A DNA stretch of 17,011 nt from CAINVV01 sp964506325 (GCA_964506325.1 CAZDLO010000076.1:1-17011), one strand, 5' to 3'; shown: positions 8,051 through 15,117, counted from the first letter of the stretch. The notes: generated by a model from the sequence alone, not told the origin. Made by a program: numbers and translations.

Positions 8051-8949
8051 CGAAAGCTTTTTTGGTCCAGCATTTGAATATCGGCAGCCCCACTCAACTC
8101 AGTTGAGATTTCATTCAACCAGCCTGCTATCTGAAAAACACTGCTTTGAATCTTGATGAAGTGGATCTGTGTGAGATTAGCAGGGCGTGCGGCTGCATCT
8201 GTTGCCAATGAAATATCGAGCAGGTTTGCCTTAAGCTTTGAATTGAAGTCGGTGTTGTTGTAACATTCGGCATATCCGTACTCAAAAAGTCCTGTACGGG
8301 CCATCCAAAGTTCTGAATCCGGATCTTTTGAGGTATTTACATAAGCATCCGGTAACCTGTCTCCATCGAATGTTACAGATGTTTTTTCACCGTATCCGGC
8401 CCACCACCAGTTTCCGGAATCAAACACCGGGGTCAGAGTTCCAGTTTTTCCCCTGTTGTCTTTCCAGGTAATATAACCCGATGATGCTGGTTTGAAATAT
8501 GTAACCTGGTAATTATGAATAGTTTCAATGTTATTGTACTCGCTTCCTTTAATTTGATACCATGGTCCGTCGTTGGGTAGTCCATCTTTGTTACTATCTT
8601 CCATCACATAGACAATACCTGGTTCCGAAGAGACCGAAGGCTGCGTGAAAATGGCAAGGTCGGGACCATTCGTATTAAGGACCGCATGATCAAACCCGGC
8701 AACCACATATCCTCCCCAGCCTCCCAGGGAAGTAAATGATTTGCCATTGGTCCAGGGTTCGCCGATAAAATCATTTCCGGATGCATTGGAAGGTATAAGT
8801 CCGGCATGCTGGCCTGGACCATACTGATAATCAAATACTCTTGCAATATAGGGTGATTTCCCGCTTGATGACCTGGTGCTGAATGAATCGGTCAGTTCAT
8901 TGGTACATGCAGATACTGAGATGAAGGCACATAACAATATTACCTTCAT
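8047..8949 (-). CDS. Uncharacterised surface lipoprotein, first gene of the B12 operon
   Basis: The protein is about 300 aa with a lipoprotein signal MKVILLCAFISVSAC, so it should be anchored in the outer membrane. The mature part has aromatic and Gly-rich motifs: ARVFDYQYGPGQHAG, SLGGWGGYVVAGFDHAV, EPGIVYVMEDSNKDGLPND, and near the C-terminus IHFIKIQSSVFQIAGWLNE. I recognise these as typical of the PKD-associated 'cell surface protein' family seen in Bacteroidota B12 loci. NKDGLPND resembles a calcium-binding loop. A role in cobamide capture, as reported for BtuH-type proteins, is an inference from position only. I place the start at 8949 because AAGGA lies 7 nt upstream and the ATG opens straight into the signal peptide. 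In-frame ATGs at 8994 and 9003 would add 15 or 18 residues. It ends in an ATGA overlap with btuB. Confidence 0.8.
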   Translation of the reverse strand: MKVILLCAFISVSACTNELTDSFSTRSSSGKSPYIARVFDYQYGPGQHAGLIPSNASGNDFIGEPWTNGKSFTSLGGWGGYVVAGFDHAVLNTNGPDLAIFTQPSVSSEPGIVYVMEDSNKDGLPNDGPWYQIKGSEYNNIETIHNYQVTYFKPASSGYITWKDNRGKTGTLTPVFDSGNWWWAGYGEKTSVTFDGDRLPDAYVNTSKDPDSELWMARTGLFEYGYAECYNNTDFNSKLKANLLDISLATDAAARPANLTQIHFIKIQSSVFQIAGWLNEISTELSGAADIQMLDQKSFR

Positions 8950-8956
8950 GAAAGTG

Positions 8957-8961
8957 TCCTT
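8957..8961 (-). promoter_or_regulatory. Shine-Dalgarno of the B12-operon lipoprotein gene
   Basis: Read on the minus strand, AAGGA lies 7 nt before the ATG at 8949. Shine-Dalgarno sequences are often weak or absent in Bacteroidota, so a good one right after a riboswitch is notable and supports the 8949 start. The same bases can be paired by a segment just after the aptamer (see 9065-9115). Confidence 0.55.
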
Positions 8962-9064
8962 GGGACAGTTCTTTTTCCACCATGAAAAACGCATAGGTAC
9001 CATTAGTAGTTTACCAATTGAAAACGTGGCAATCTGTTAATTTACAGGTTCTTTCTAAGTCAGA

Positions 9065-9115
9065 CGGGAATTAACGGACACCTATCAAGTGTCTGCAGGC
9101 TTTTATCCCGAAAGC
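9065..9115 (-). promoter_or_regulatory. Riboswitch expression platform with P13-like hairpin
   Basis: On the minus-strand RNA, GCUUU and AAAGC (9111-9115 and 9099-9103) form a hairpin with loop CGGGAUA. The CGGGA of this loop is complementary to UCCCG in the aptamer's L5 loop, the classic L5-L13 kissing contact of cobalamin riboswitches. The same CGGGA could instead pair with UCCCG at 9065-9069. Between these lies a second hairpin, GACACTT/AGGTGTC (9087-9093 with 9077-9083, one G-U pair). There is no U-tract, so control of translation is more likely than termination. Confidence 0.6.
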
Positions 9116-9123
9116 TTAACTTA

Positions 9124-9298
9124 TGAATGGCTGGTCTTCTGACTTGTCCCGATTTCTGATCTCCTTCCCGTTCATTGGAGAATAAACAGTGGATTCCTGA
9201 TCAAAAACATACTATCCCTTGCGGGATCGGGCTTACAGCAGCGGGAACTGTCCCGGATTCACACCAGGTTCCCAATTAAGCCGTGAGGCACCAATTCA
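9124..9298 (-). promoter_or_regulatory. Cobalamin (B12) riboswitch aptamer
   Basis: The minus strand carries the standard cobalamin aptamer elements in order: P1 5' arm UGAAU (9294-9298), GGTGCC (9287-9292), GGGAACCTGGTGTGAATCC, the ACAG/CUGU P5 stem with loop UUCCCGCUG (9235-9251), CTGTAAGC, a small GATCCC-type hairpin (ATCCC/GGGAT, 9214-9227), the B12 box AAGTCAGAAGACCAGCC (9129-9145) and the closing AUUCA of P1 (9124-9128). Adenosyl- or other cobamide binding normally represses the downstream gene. It lies upstream of the lipoprotein-btuB-btuG operon and just after that operon's promoter. Confidence 0.96.
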
Positions 9299-9301
9299 AT
9301 G

Positions 9302-9309
9302 CAAACTTA
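9302..9309 (-). promoter_or_regulatory. Promoter -7 element of the B12 uptake operon
   Basis: Read on the minus strand this is TAAGTTTG, an exact match to the Bacteroidota TAnnTTTG element. A start 6-8 nt downstream would fall at about 9295-9300, at the first bases of the aptamer, so the leader begins with P1. No clear -33 TTTG is seen at the usual spacing. Confidence 0.65.
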
Positions 9310-9343
9310 GTTAAAAGATTCATATGTAAGAAAAAATGCTGGC

Positions 9344-9362
9344 AAAGTTTGAGTCAAACTTT
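9344..9362. promoter_or_regulatory. Palindrome, candidate operator between pepD and the B12 operon
   Basis: AAAGTTTGAGTCAAACTTT is a perfect inverted repeat with 9-nt arms and a single central base. It lies about 35-53 nt upstream of the B12-operon -7 element and about 85 nt before the pepD -7 element. The symmetry suits a dimeric regulator. With only one central base it is a poor RNA hairpin, and there is no gene end next to it to terminate. The regulator is unknown. Confidence 0.4.
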
Positions 9363-9446
9363 AAATGAATATTCGTCCGTCACAAAACATATGCAGTAAG
9401 TTGAAATTGGCTCCGTTGGCAGGAATATAAAGTGCCGCATTCTGCC

Positions 9447-9454
9447 TATCTTTG
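9447..9454 (+). promoter_or_regulatory. Candidate pepD promoter -7 element
   Basis: TATCTTTG matches the Bacteroidota TAnnTTTG consensus exactly. It predicts a start near 9461 and a leader of about 77 nt before pepD. The -33 region shows no TTTG at the usual distance. Confidence 0.5.
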
Positions 9455-9537
9455 AATAAGAATTTATCACCAAAATTGAAAATATTGAGTAATTTGATTA
9501 ATCTAAAGCATTAAGTAAAATTTGTAAATAATTATCA

Positions 9538-10995
9538 ATGAATAATTTAAAAAATTTATCACCGGAATCTATTTGGCATTATTTCAATGAAGTCTGTAAA
9601 GTACCCCGACCCTCAAAACATGAAGAGAAGATGATCGATTTTCTCTTCAGTTTTGCTGCAGAGCAAAAATTACTGGTCAAAAAGGACCCCGCAGGGAATG
9701 TGGTGATTATGAAACCCGGCTCGAAGGGGCATGAAAATTCTAAAGTTGTTGTATTACAGTCACATATGGATATGGTATGTGAGAAGAATGAGGGAACTGT
9801 TCATGATTTTTTCCAGGATCCGATCGTTCCTTTGGTTGAAAATGGATGGGTGAGGGCTGCCAATACTACACTGGGTGCGGATTGCGGAATCGGAATAGCT
9901 GCATCCCTTGCAGTTTTAGCAGATCGGGAGCTTGTACATCCTCCTTTGGAAGCATTGTTTACAGTGGATGAAGAGACTGGTTTAACAGGAGCCAATGCTC
10001 TTCAGCCCGGTTTTTTAGCAGGCAAGATACTGCTCAATCTTGATTCAGAAGATGAAGGTGAGTTATTTATAGGTTGTGCGGGTGGTATTGATTCGGTTGC
10101 AACCTTCAAATACGGAACGGTCCCTGTTCCTTCCAATTTTTTTGCTTTTAAAATTACCGTTTCTGGCCTTCAGGGCGGACATTCAGGAGACGACATCGAA
10201 AAGGGGAGGGGAAATTCGATTAAAATACTCAATCGCTTTCTATATCAGGTCGTTAATCCTTGCGAATGCCGTATCTCTAATTTTAATGGGGGTAATCTTC
10301 GCAATGCCATACCGCGAGAAGCATCGGCTGTTGTGGTTGTTCCCGGTTCTAAAAAGGAACTTCTCACAATTGCGTTGAACCATTACAGGGCTGATATTGA
10401 AAACGAGTTGTTCAAAAAGGAACCCAAGTTTAAAATTACGCTGGAAAGTACTGAAATGCCCGGGGAAATCATGGATTTAAACAGTCAGTCCAAATTGATC
10501 AATGCACTTTATGCCTTGCCACACGGAGTTCTGTCCATGAGTTTCCGTATGCCGGGTATGGTTGAAAGCTCAACCAACCTTGCAAGTGTAAGGTTTAAGC
10601 CGGGTAATGCTATCGAAATAGTTACCAGCCAGAGAAGTGACCAGGATACGGGGAAACAGGATGTTTACCAGATGGTTGAGACAGTATTTATATTGATGGG
10701 AGCTGAAGTGGTAAGGGGCGACGGGTATTGCGGCTGGACTCCTGATCCCTCTTCGTATGTTCTGGATGTTTCAAGAAAGCTGTATGAAGAGCTTTTTGGG
10801 GTTGAACCTGTGGTCCGCTCAATTCATGCCGGACTCGAATGTGGATTGTTTCTGGAAAAGTTCCCGGAACTTGACATGATATCGTTCGGACCGACGTTAC
10901 GTGGCGTACATTCTCCTGACGAAAAGATTGAGATTGATTCAGTCGGCAGATTTTGGAAATTTTTGACTGAATTACTTTCCAAGCTGGCACAGTGA
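9538..10995 (+). CDS. pepD: Cytosol non-specific dipeptidase / aminoacyl-histidine dipeptidase PepD (M20)
   Basis: PepD hydrolyses dipeptides, including Xaa-His such as carnosine, in the cytoplasm using two metal ions. The 485-aa length is normal for the M20C family. The metal and catalytic residues are in place: LQSHMDMVCEKN (His76, Asp78), TTLGADCGIGIA (Asp115), FTVDEETGLTGA (Glu145 and Glu146), NLDSEDEGELFIGCAGG (Asp169) and the C-terminal GPTLRGVHSPDE (His458). The lid-domain motif GLQGGHSGDDIEKGRGN is also present. There is no signal peptide. It stands as a single gene: it diverges from the B12 operon across a 589-nt gap that holds the riboswitch and both promoters, and ends inside the left arm of a strong terminator. 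A direct role in B12 uptake is unlikely. Confidence 0.95.
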   Translation: MNNLKNLSPESIWHYFNEVCKVPRPSKHEEKMIDFLFSFAAEQKLLVKKDPAGNVVIMKPGSKGHENSKVVVLQSHMDMVCEKNEGTVHDFFQDPIVPLVENGWVRAANTTLGADCGIGIAASLAVLADRELVHPPLEALFTVDEETGLTGANALQPGFLAGKILLNLDSEDEGELFIGCAGGIDSVATFKYGTVPVPSNFFAFKITVSGLQGGHSGDDIEKGRGNSIKILNRFLYQVVNPCECRISNFNGGNLRNAIPREASAVVVVPGSKKELLTIALNHYRADIENELFKKEPKFKITLESTEMPGEIMDLNSQSKLINALYALPHGVLSMSFRMPGMVESSTNLASVRFKPGNAIEIVTSQRSDQDTGKQDVYQMVETVFILMGAEVVRGDGYCGWTPDPSSYVLDVSRKLYEELFGVEPVVRSIHAGLECGLFLEKFPELDMISFGPTLRGVHSPDEKIEIDSVGRFWKFLTELLSKLAQ

Positions 10996-11050
10996 CAAAA
11001 AAGAAGAGGGGAAAAACATTAATTTTCCCCTCTTCTTTTTTGTCACTGTG
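10988..11050. terminator. Bidirectional terminator between pepD and the M28 peptidase gene
   Basis: A perfect 28-bp inverted repeat (arms 10988-11015 and 11023-11050, loop ACATTAA) spans the pepD stop codon and reaches to within 3 nt of the stop of the convergent peptidase gene. The core GAAGAGGGG/CCCCTCTTC with flanking A6/T6 gives a hairpin and U-rich tail in both directions. The last two sense codons of pepD lie partly inside the left arm. Confidence 0.92.
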
Positions 11051-11053
11051 TAT

Positions 11054-12817
11054 TCAAAGGGTTACCAGAAATACTTTTTTCTCGGTTCCCCGCATGACGT
11101 CTACTGTAATGATATCACCTGGAGAATAAGCCTTCATCCTCGCCATATAATCATAGATACTTCCCACCTTTTTGCCATCAATGGCAACAATGATGTCACC
11201 CTTTATCAAACCCGCTTTTGTGGCGGGTTTTCCCGGTGTTACTCCATCAATTCGCATGCCCTCCTTTTCTGAACCGGCAAAATCAGGAATTATGCCCAAT
11301 GTAACCTTTAAATCTGTCCTGTTTTGATTCCCTTGTTTTGGACCGCTTTCCTGGTAGGTCAGTTTTTTGTTACGATTGGCCGCTTCATTTATCAATAGTG
11401 CTGCATTCTCAATGATCAACTGTTCTCCCGAAACATTTATCCTGTCGTAAGTGTCTTTTGGGGTATGGTATTGGTCATGTACACCGGTTGTAAAGTAGAT
11501 TACAGGAATGTTTTCCCCATAGAATGAGGCATGGTCTGACGGACCATAGCCTTCTTTGGAAATCTTCACATTGAATCCTCTGACCAGGCTGTCGATCATA
11601 GCCTGCGATTCAAGGGAGGTCCCAACACCACCTATGGTAAGATTTCTCTCAGAATCAAGCCTGCCCACCATATCGAAGTTGAACATGACATTGGCCTTTT
11701 TCAGGCTGAAGGGAGGTTCTGAAACAAATGCCTTTGAGCCAATTAACCCAAATTCTTCAGCCGTAAATGCAACAAAAATAATTGGGCGCCTGTTGTTCTT
11801 TTCATGCGCAAATTTCTCAGCCAGTTCGATGACAGCTGCTACACCGGAGGCATTGTCATCCGCACCGTAATGAACTGCTACAGTGTCAGGCATCCTGGAT
11901 CCGGACCCGGCCCCGCCAAAGCCAAGGTGATCGTAATGAGCTCCAACAACCACAAACTCTTCAGAAAGGCTGGCATCAGTCCCTGGCACCATTCCTACGA
12001 TATTCTGTGTCATGGTTATTTTTGGAAGAACAGATGCTTCTCCTTTGACGGTTAAATCAGTCATTTTGACAAAAGGTTGTCTCGTTTGTTTGATTTTTTC
12101 TTCAATTTCACTAAAACTCAGTTTTTTGTCCAAAATCAGATCTGCAGTCTTCTGGGCGATTTTTAACACCGGAACTGAATATGGTGAACTGTTCTTATCA
12201 AACATCACAGTTTTGGCAGCACCCCTGGTATTGAAATCCGGTGTTACAATCAGAATACCGGCAGCATGATGATCTATTGCATTCAGCACTTTGGAGCGGA
12301 TATCACTGTATTTCTTGGCTTCTTTACTGGTTTGAAGATGAGCAGGTAAACCATCAAAAATCAGCACCCAATTATTATCTGCCTGCTGATTCTGATAATC
12401 ATCCCACTTAAGGCTGTCGGTATTAACAGTCATTCCATAGCCTGCCACCATAAGTTTGCCGGAAAAAGACTTATTGGCAGAAAAGAAGAGTGGTTCATAA
12501 TCAGCACCAATTGAAAAGGATTGTTTTGCTGACGATAAATGATTCTCATTGCCGAATTTAAAACCTGTAATCAGTTTAACAGGCTGATAACCTTTATTGT
12601 ATAATAATTTTACCCCTGCTTTGCTGAATTTTGTGGCGATAAACCGTGCGGCAAGGGAGTCCCCCGGTAATCCCGGTTTTCTTCCCTGGAATTCATCTGA
12701 CGCAAGCATAGAAATGGAGGAGGAGATTTCCTGATTGGTAATTTTGGGCTGATACTGAACGGCACAGGCCGAACAAAGCAGAGTGGCAACAATTGAGCTT
12801 CTTAATAGTATATTCAT
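11054..12817 (-). CDS. M28-family metallopeptidase lipoprotein with PA-like insert and C-terminal PDZ domain
   Basis: This 587-aa protein is a probable exported zinc aminopeptidase acting in the periplasm or at the outer membrane. The N-terminus is a signal peptide with possible lipidation at Cys18 (LLCSAC; Cys at -3 is unusual, so cleavage without lipidation is possible). A PA-like region lies at about 105-220. The M28 core follows with the expected co-catalytic zinc ligands: VGAHYDHLG (His294), GADDNASG (Asp320), TAEEFG (Glu354/Glu355), NFDMVGR (Asp382) and QYHTPKDT (His451). A PDZ domain occupies about 505-587 (DGVTPGKPATKAGLIKGDIIVAIDGKKV) and may position substrates or partners. The gene has its own promoter and terminator and forms a single-gene unit. 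Substrate is unknown. Confidence 0.92.
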   Translation of the reverse strand: MNILLRSSIVATLLCSACAVQYQPKITNQEISSSISMLASDEFQGRKPGLPGDSLAARFIATKFSKAGVKLLYNKGYQPVKLITGFKFGNENHLSSAKQSFSIGADYEPLFFSANKSFSGKLMVAGYGMTVNTDSLKWDDYQNQQADNNWVLIFDGLPAHLQTSKEAKKYSDIRSKVLNAIDHHAAGILIVTPDFNTRGAAKTVMFDKNSSPYSVPVLKIAQKTADLILDKKLSFSEIEEKIKQTRQPFVKMTDLTVKGEASVLPKITMTQNIVGMVPGTDASLSEEFVVVGAHYDHLGFGGAGSGSRMPDTVAVHYGADDNASGVAAVIELAEKFAHEKNNRRPIIFVAFTAEEFGLIGSKAFVSEPPFSLKKANVMFNFDMVGRLDSERNLTIGGVGTSLESQAMIDSLVRGFNVKISKEGYGPSDHASFYGENIPVIYFTTGVHDQYHTPKDTYDRINVSGEQLIIENAALLINEAANRNKKLTYQESGPKQGNQNRTDLKVTLGIIPDFAGSEKEGMRIDGVTPGKPATKAGLIKGDIIVAIDGKKVGSIYDYMARMKAYSPGDIITVDVMRGTEKKVFLVTL

Positions 12818-12848
12818 ATCAATGTTTTATTGGAAGAAAAATGGAAGG

Positions 12849-12856
12849 CAAATATA
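12849..12856 (-). promoter_or_regulatory. Candidate promoter -7 element of the M28 peptidase gene
   Basis: Read on the minus strand this is TATATTTG, an exact TAnnTTTG match. It predicts a start near 12842, giving a leader of about 25 nt to the ATG at 12817. No strong -33 element is visible. Confidence 0.5.
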
Positions 12857-12962
12857 ATGATCTCCTCCCGATTTTTAATACTTGTAATAGGAACAGGTTC
12901 AATGAATATTTAGTTTATTTGTAAAAAAAGCTACAGGTCCTGAAAAATATTTCAGATTTCGT

Positions 12963-14003
12963 ATGAGACTACATTATGATCGTTTCCATTGGATTGCAAT
13001 AGGTTTTTTTTCATTGTTAACATCCTGTTTGTCAACAGGTAAAATTTCTGTACAGGTGGCAGTCCCTCCCAAATTGACTGTTCCTAACGACATACAGAGT
13101 TTGGTTTTGATGAACAGGAGTATGACCAGCGAATTCTCGGATTATAACGCGGATTCCCTGGAAGCTCTTTTGATTGGAAAGAAACTTGCGTTGGATGATA
13201 TTTTCCTTGATAGTATTGCTGCTGATACAACCCTGAAAGAGCTTGGGAATTACTTGTTTCAATCCGGCCGGTTTGATGTTGTTATTCCGCTGAAAAGAAA
13301 TATAACCAATTTAAATTCATCCTTTAAGGATCCGTCCCCATCACTGACTTTAAAGCAGGTTAAACAATTATGTACTGAATTTGATTCAGATGGTTTGCTG
13401 ATACTTGAGAATTTTAGTGAAAAAGTAAATACGGTCTTCAAACTGAATGCCGGAAGCATGTATACGGATGCCGGGTTAGTAAATATGTCAACTGCTTTTG
13501 TGCAGGTTGTTTATCATTCGAACTGGAAATTGTACCAGCCACAGGACAAATTAAAAATGGCAAAGTTTGAGGTTCAGGACACGATTTTTTGGGAACGGTC
13601 CGGGGCTTCTTTACAGGAGACTTATGAAAAACTGCCTATGATAAAAGAGGCACTGATTGGTGGGGGCATAGAAAATGCAAAAAGCCTGGCTGAGTATATT
13701 TCGCCCGGCTGGAAGGAGGAAGTAAGGAGTTATTTCATCACCAAAAACGATGGTGCTGACAAAGCCATATCCTATCTCAGAAAAAATGACTGGAAGGAAG
13801 CTGAAAATACCTGGAAGAAATATTCAGCCTCCACTTCATCCTCATTCCGGAGCAAAATTGAGTTTAATCTGGCACTTGCAGCAGAAATGAACGGAAAACC
13901 TGAGGAGGCAATTGAATGGGCAAAAAAATCCCTGAAATCCAGCTATTCCAAGATGGCAGAGAATTATATCACTATATTAAATATGCATTTGGCAAATAAC
14001 TGA
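12963..14003 (+). CDS. DUF6340-like lipoprotein with C-terminal TPR-like repeats
   Basis: This 346-aa protein has a signal segment with the lipobox LLTSC (Cys22), so it is a predicted lipoprotein. The central part (about 30-240: PPKLTVPNDIQSLVLMNRSM, LFQSGRFDVVIP, LTLKQVKQLCTEFDSDGLLILE) looks like the Bacteroidota family DUF6340, for which I know no biochemical role. The C-terminus (about 265-345) has two TPR-like helix pairs, AISYLRKNDWKEAENTWKKY and LALAAEMNGKPEEAIEWAKK, which usually mediate protein contacts. It diverges from the M28 peptidase gene across 145 nt, and fabG follows after 232 nt on the same strand. The distance suggests separate promoters. Lipoprotein nature is well supported; family name moderately; function unknown. 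Confidence 0.78.
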   Translation: MRLHYDRFHWIAIGFFSLLTSCLSTGKISVQVAVPPKLTVPNDIQSLVLMNRSMTSEFSDYNADSLEALLIGKKLALDDIFLDSIAADTTLKELGNYLFQSGRFDVVIPLKRNITNLNSSFKDPSPSLTLKQVKQLCTEFDSDGLLILENFSEKVNTVFKLNAGSMYTDAGLVNMSTAFVQVVYHSNWKLYQPQDKLKMAKFEVQDTIFWERSGASLQETYEKLPMIKEALIGGGIENAKSLAEYISPGWKEEVRSYFITKNDGADKAISYLRKNDWKEAENTWKKYSASTSSSFRSKIEFNLALAAEMNGKPEEAIEWAKKSLKSSYSKMAENYITILNMHLANN

Positions 14004-14118
14004 CATATTTGCTACTTTTACCATGATTTTTTGGAGGTAATTATTCTGAAAACTGCTATTTCTGAAAAAGCCTCCCTATAATTATGTGTGAACAAGAAAA
14101 TAATATAAAATCAATTGA

Positions 14119-14186
14119 AACCCTCCTGTACCATCGTAACAAATAGCACGTATAATTTTTGAGGGTTCCCCCAATCTATCGGGGAA
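14119..14186 (+). other. Possible structured leader in the gap before fabG
   Basis: The 232-nt gap between the lipoprotein gene and fabG has no ORF or tRNA that I can see. It holds two potential hairpins: AACCCTC (14119-14125) with GAGGGTT (14161-14167), and TTCCCC (14166-14171) with GGGGAA (14181-14186), loop CAATCTATC. They share two bases, so they compete slightly. There is no U-tract after either, so this is not a convincing terminator. It may be a leader or chance. Confidence 0.25.
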
Positions 14187-14235
14187 GGCTATACTTACAT
14201 TCGGATAATCAACAAATTGATAATAATAAATAAGT

Positions 14236-14982
14236 ATGAAATTATTGGAAGGAAAAACAGCTGTTGTTACTGGCGGTAGCCGGGGAATTGGAAAAGCGAT
14301 AGCCATATTATTTGCACAAAATGGTTGCAACGTGGCATTCACTGATCTATTTTACGATGATATCGCAAAAGAAACTGAAAATGAACTTGTAGCTCTGGGT
14401 GTAAAGGCAAAGGCCTACGCTTCGGATGCATCCAAATATGACGATACAGTGATGGTGGTTGACCAGATCGTGAGAGATTTTGGCAGTATTGATGCCCTGG
14501 TAAACAATGCAGGAATCACCAAGGATACCCTGCTGATGAGGATGACCCAGGAGCAATGGGATGCTGTGATCAACGTCAACCTTAAGTCAGTATTTAATTT
14601 CACCAAGGCTGCTCAAATGACCATGCTGAAACAAAAAGGAGGATCAATTATAAATATGAGCTCTGTTGTCGGAGTAAGTGGCAATGCCGGTCAGTCCAAT
14701 TATTCCGCCTCAAAAGCCGGAATTATCGGATTCACCAAATCCATAGCCAAAGAGTTAGGTTCAAGGGGGATTCGTTCCAATGCCATTGCACCCGGATTCA
14801 TCATTACTGAAATGACAGCAAAGATACCTGAAGAAGCCCGGAAGCAATGGGAGGCATCAATTCCCATGAAACGAGGTGGTTTGCCTGAAGAGGTTGCCAA
14901 AGTTGCCTTGTTCCTCGCTTCAGATTTGTCCTCTTATGTTTCGGGACAGGTTATCAGTGTCTGTGGAGCAATGAACACATAA
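14236..14982 (+). CDS. fabG: 3-oxoacyl-[acyl-carrier-protein] reductase FabG
   Basis: FabG reduces 3-oxoacyl-ACP to 3-hydroxyacyl-ACP with NADPH in type II fatty acid synthesis. The 248-aa protein is a classical short-chain dehydrogenase: cofactor loop TGGSRGIG (12-19), NNAG (90-93), and the catalytic set Asn115, Ser143, Tyr156 and Lys160 (NYSASKAG). APGFIITEMTAKIP follows the active site as in FabG, and the C-terminus VSGQVISVCGAMNT matches the usual VDGG-type end with a substitution. No other fab gene or acpP is next to it, so a FabG-like reductase of another pathway cannot be excluded. Transcription ends at the terminator at 15058-15083. Confidence 0.92.
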   Translation: MKLLEGKTAVVTGGSRGIGKAIAILFAQNGCNVAFTDLFYDDIAKETENELVALGVKAKAYASDASKYDDTVMVVDQIVRDFGSIDALVNNAGITKDTLLMRMTQEQWDAVINVNLKSVFNFTKAAQMTMLKQKGGSIINMSSVVGVSGNAGQSNYSASKAGIIGFTKSIAKELGSRGIRSNAIAPGFIITEMTAKIPEEARKQWEASIPMKRGGLPEEVAKVALFLASDLSSYVSGQVISVCGAMNT

Positions 14983-15057
14983 ACCGGATCAAATATTATC
15001 CACCTTGTTGGTGCATCCTATGCTTGAAATGGAGATATTACAAGACAATACACAAAA

Positions 15058-15083
15058 AAAAAGCCGTAGAAATACGGCTTTTT
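15058..15083. terminator. Bidirectional terminator between fabG and the barrel protein gene
   Basis: Perfect 11-bp inverted repeat AAAAAGCCGTA/TACGGCTTTTT with the GNRA tetraloop GAAA on the + strand. An A-run precedes and a T5 run follows the GC core, giving a terminator in both directions for convergent fabG (+) and the outer-membrane protein gene (-). Confidence 0.92.
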
Positions 15084-15117
15084 GAATTATATAATTAGTT
15101 ATTTGTTATACAGTATT

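Noticed and set aside
7716..8156. 146-aa open frame on the + strand opposite btuB
   Set aside because: It lies wholly antisense to the receptor plug domain and the lipoprotein gene, shows no recognisable motif, and has no promoter.
12940..12955. Palindrome CTGAAAAATATTTCAG just before the DUF6340-like gene
   Set aside because: Only 6-bp arms in very AT-rich sequence; likely by chance.
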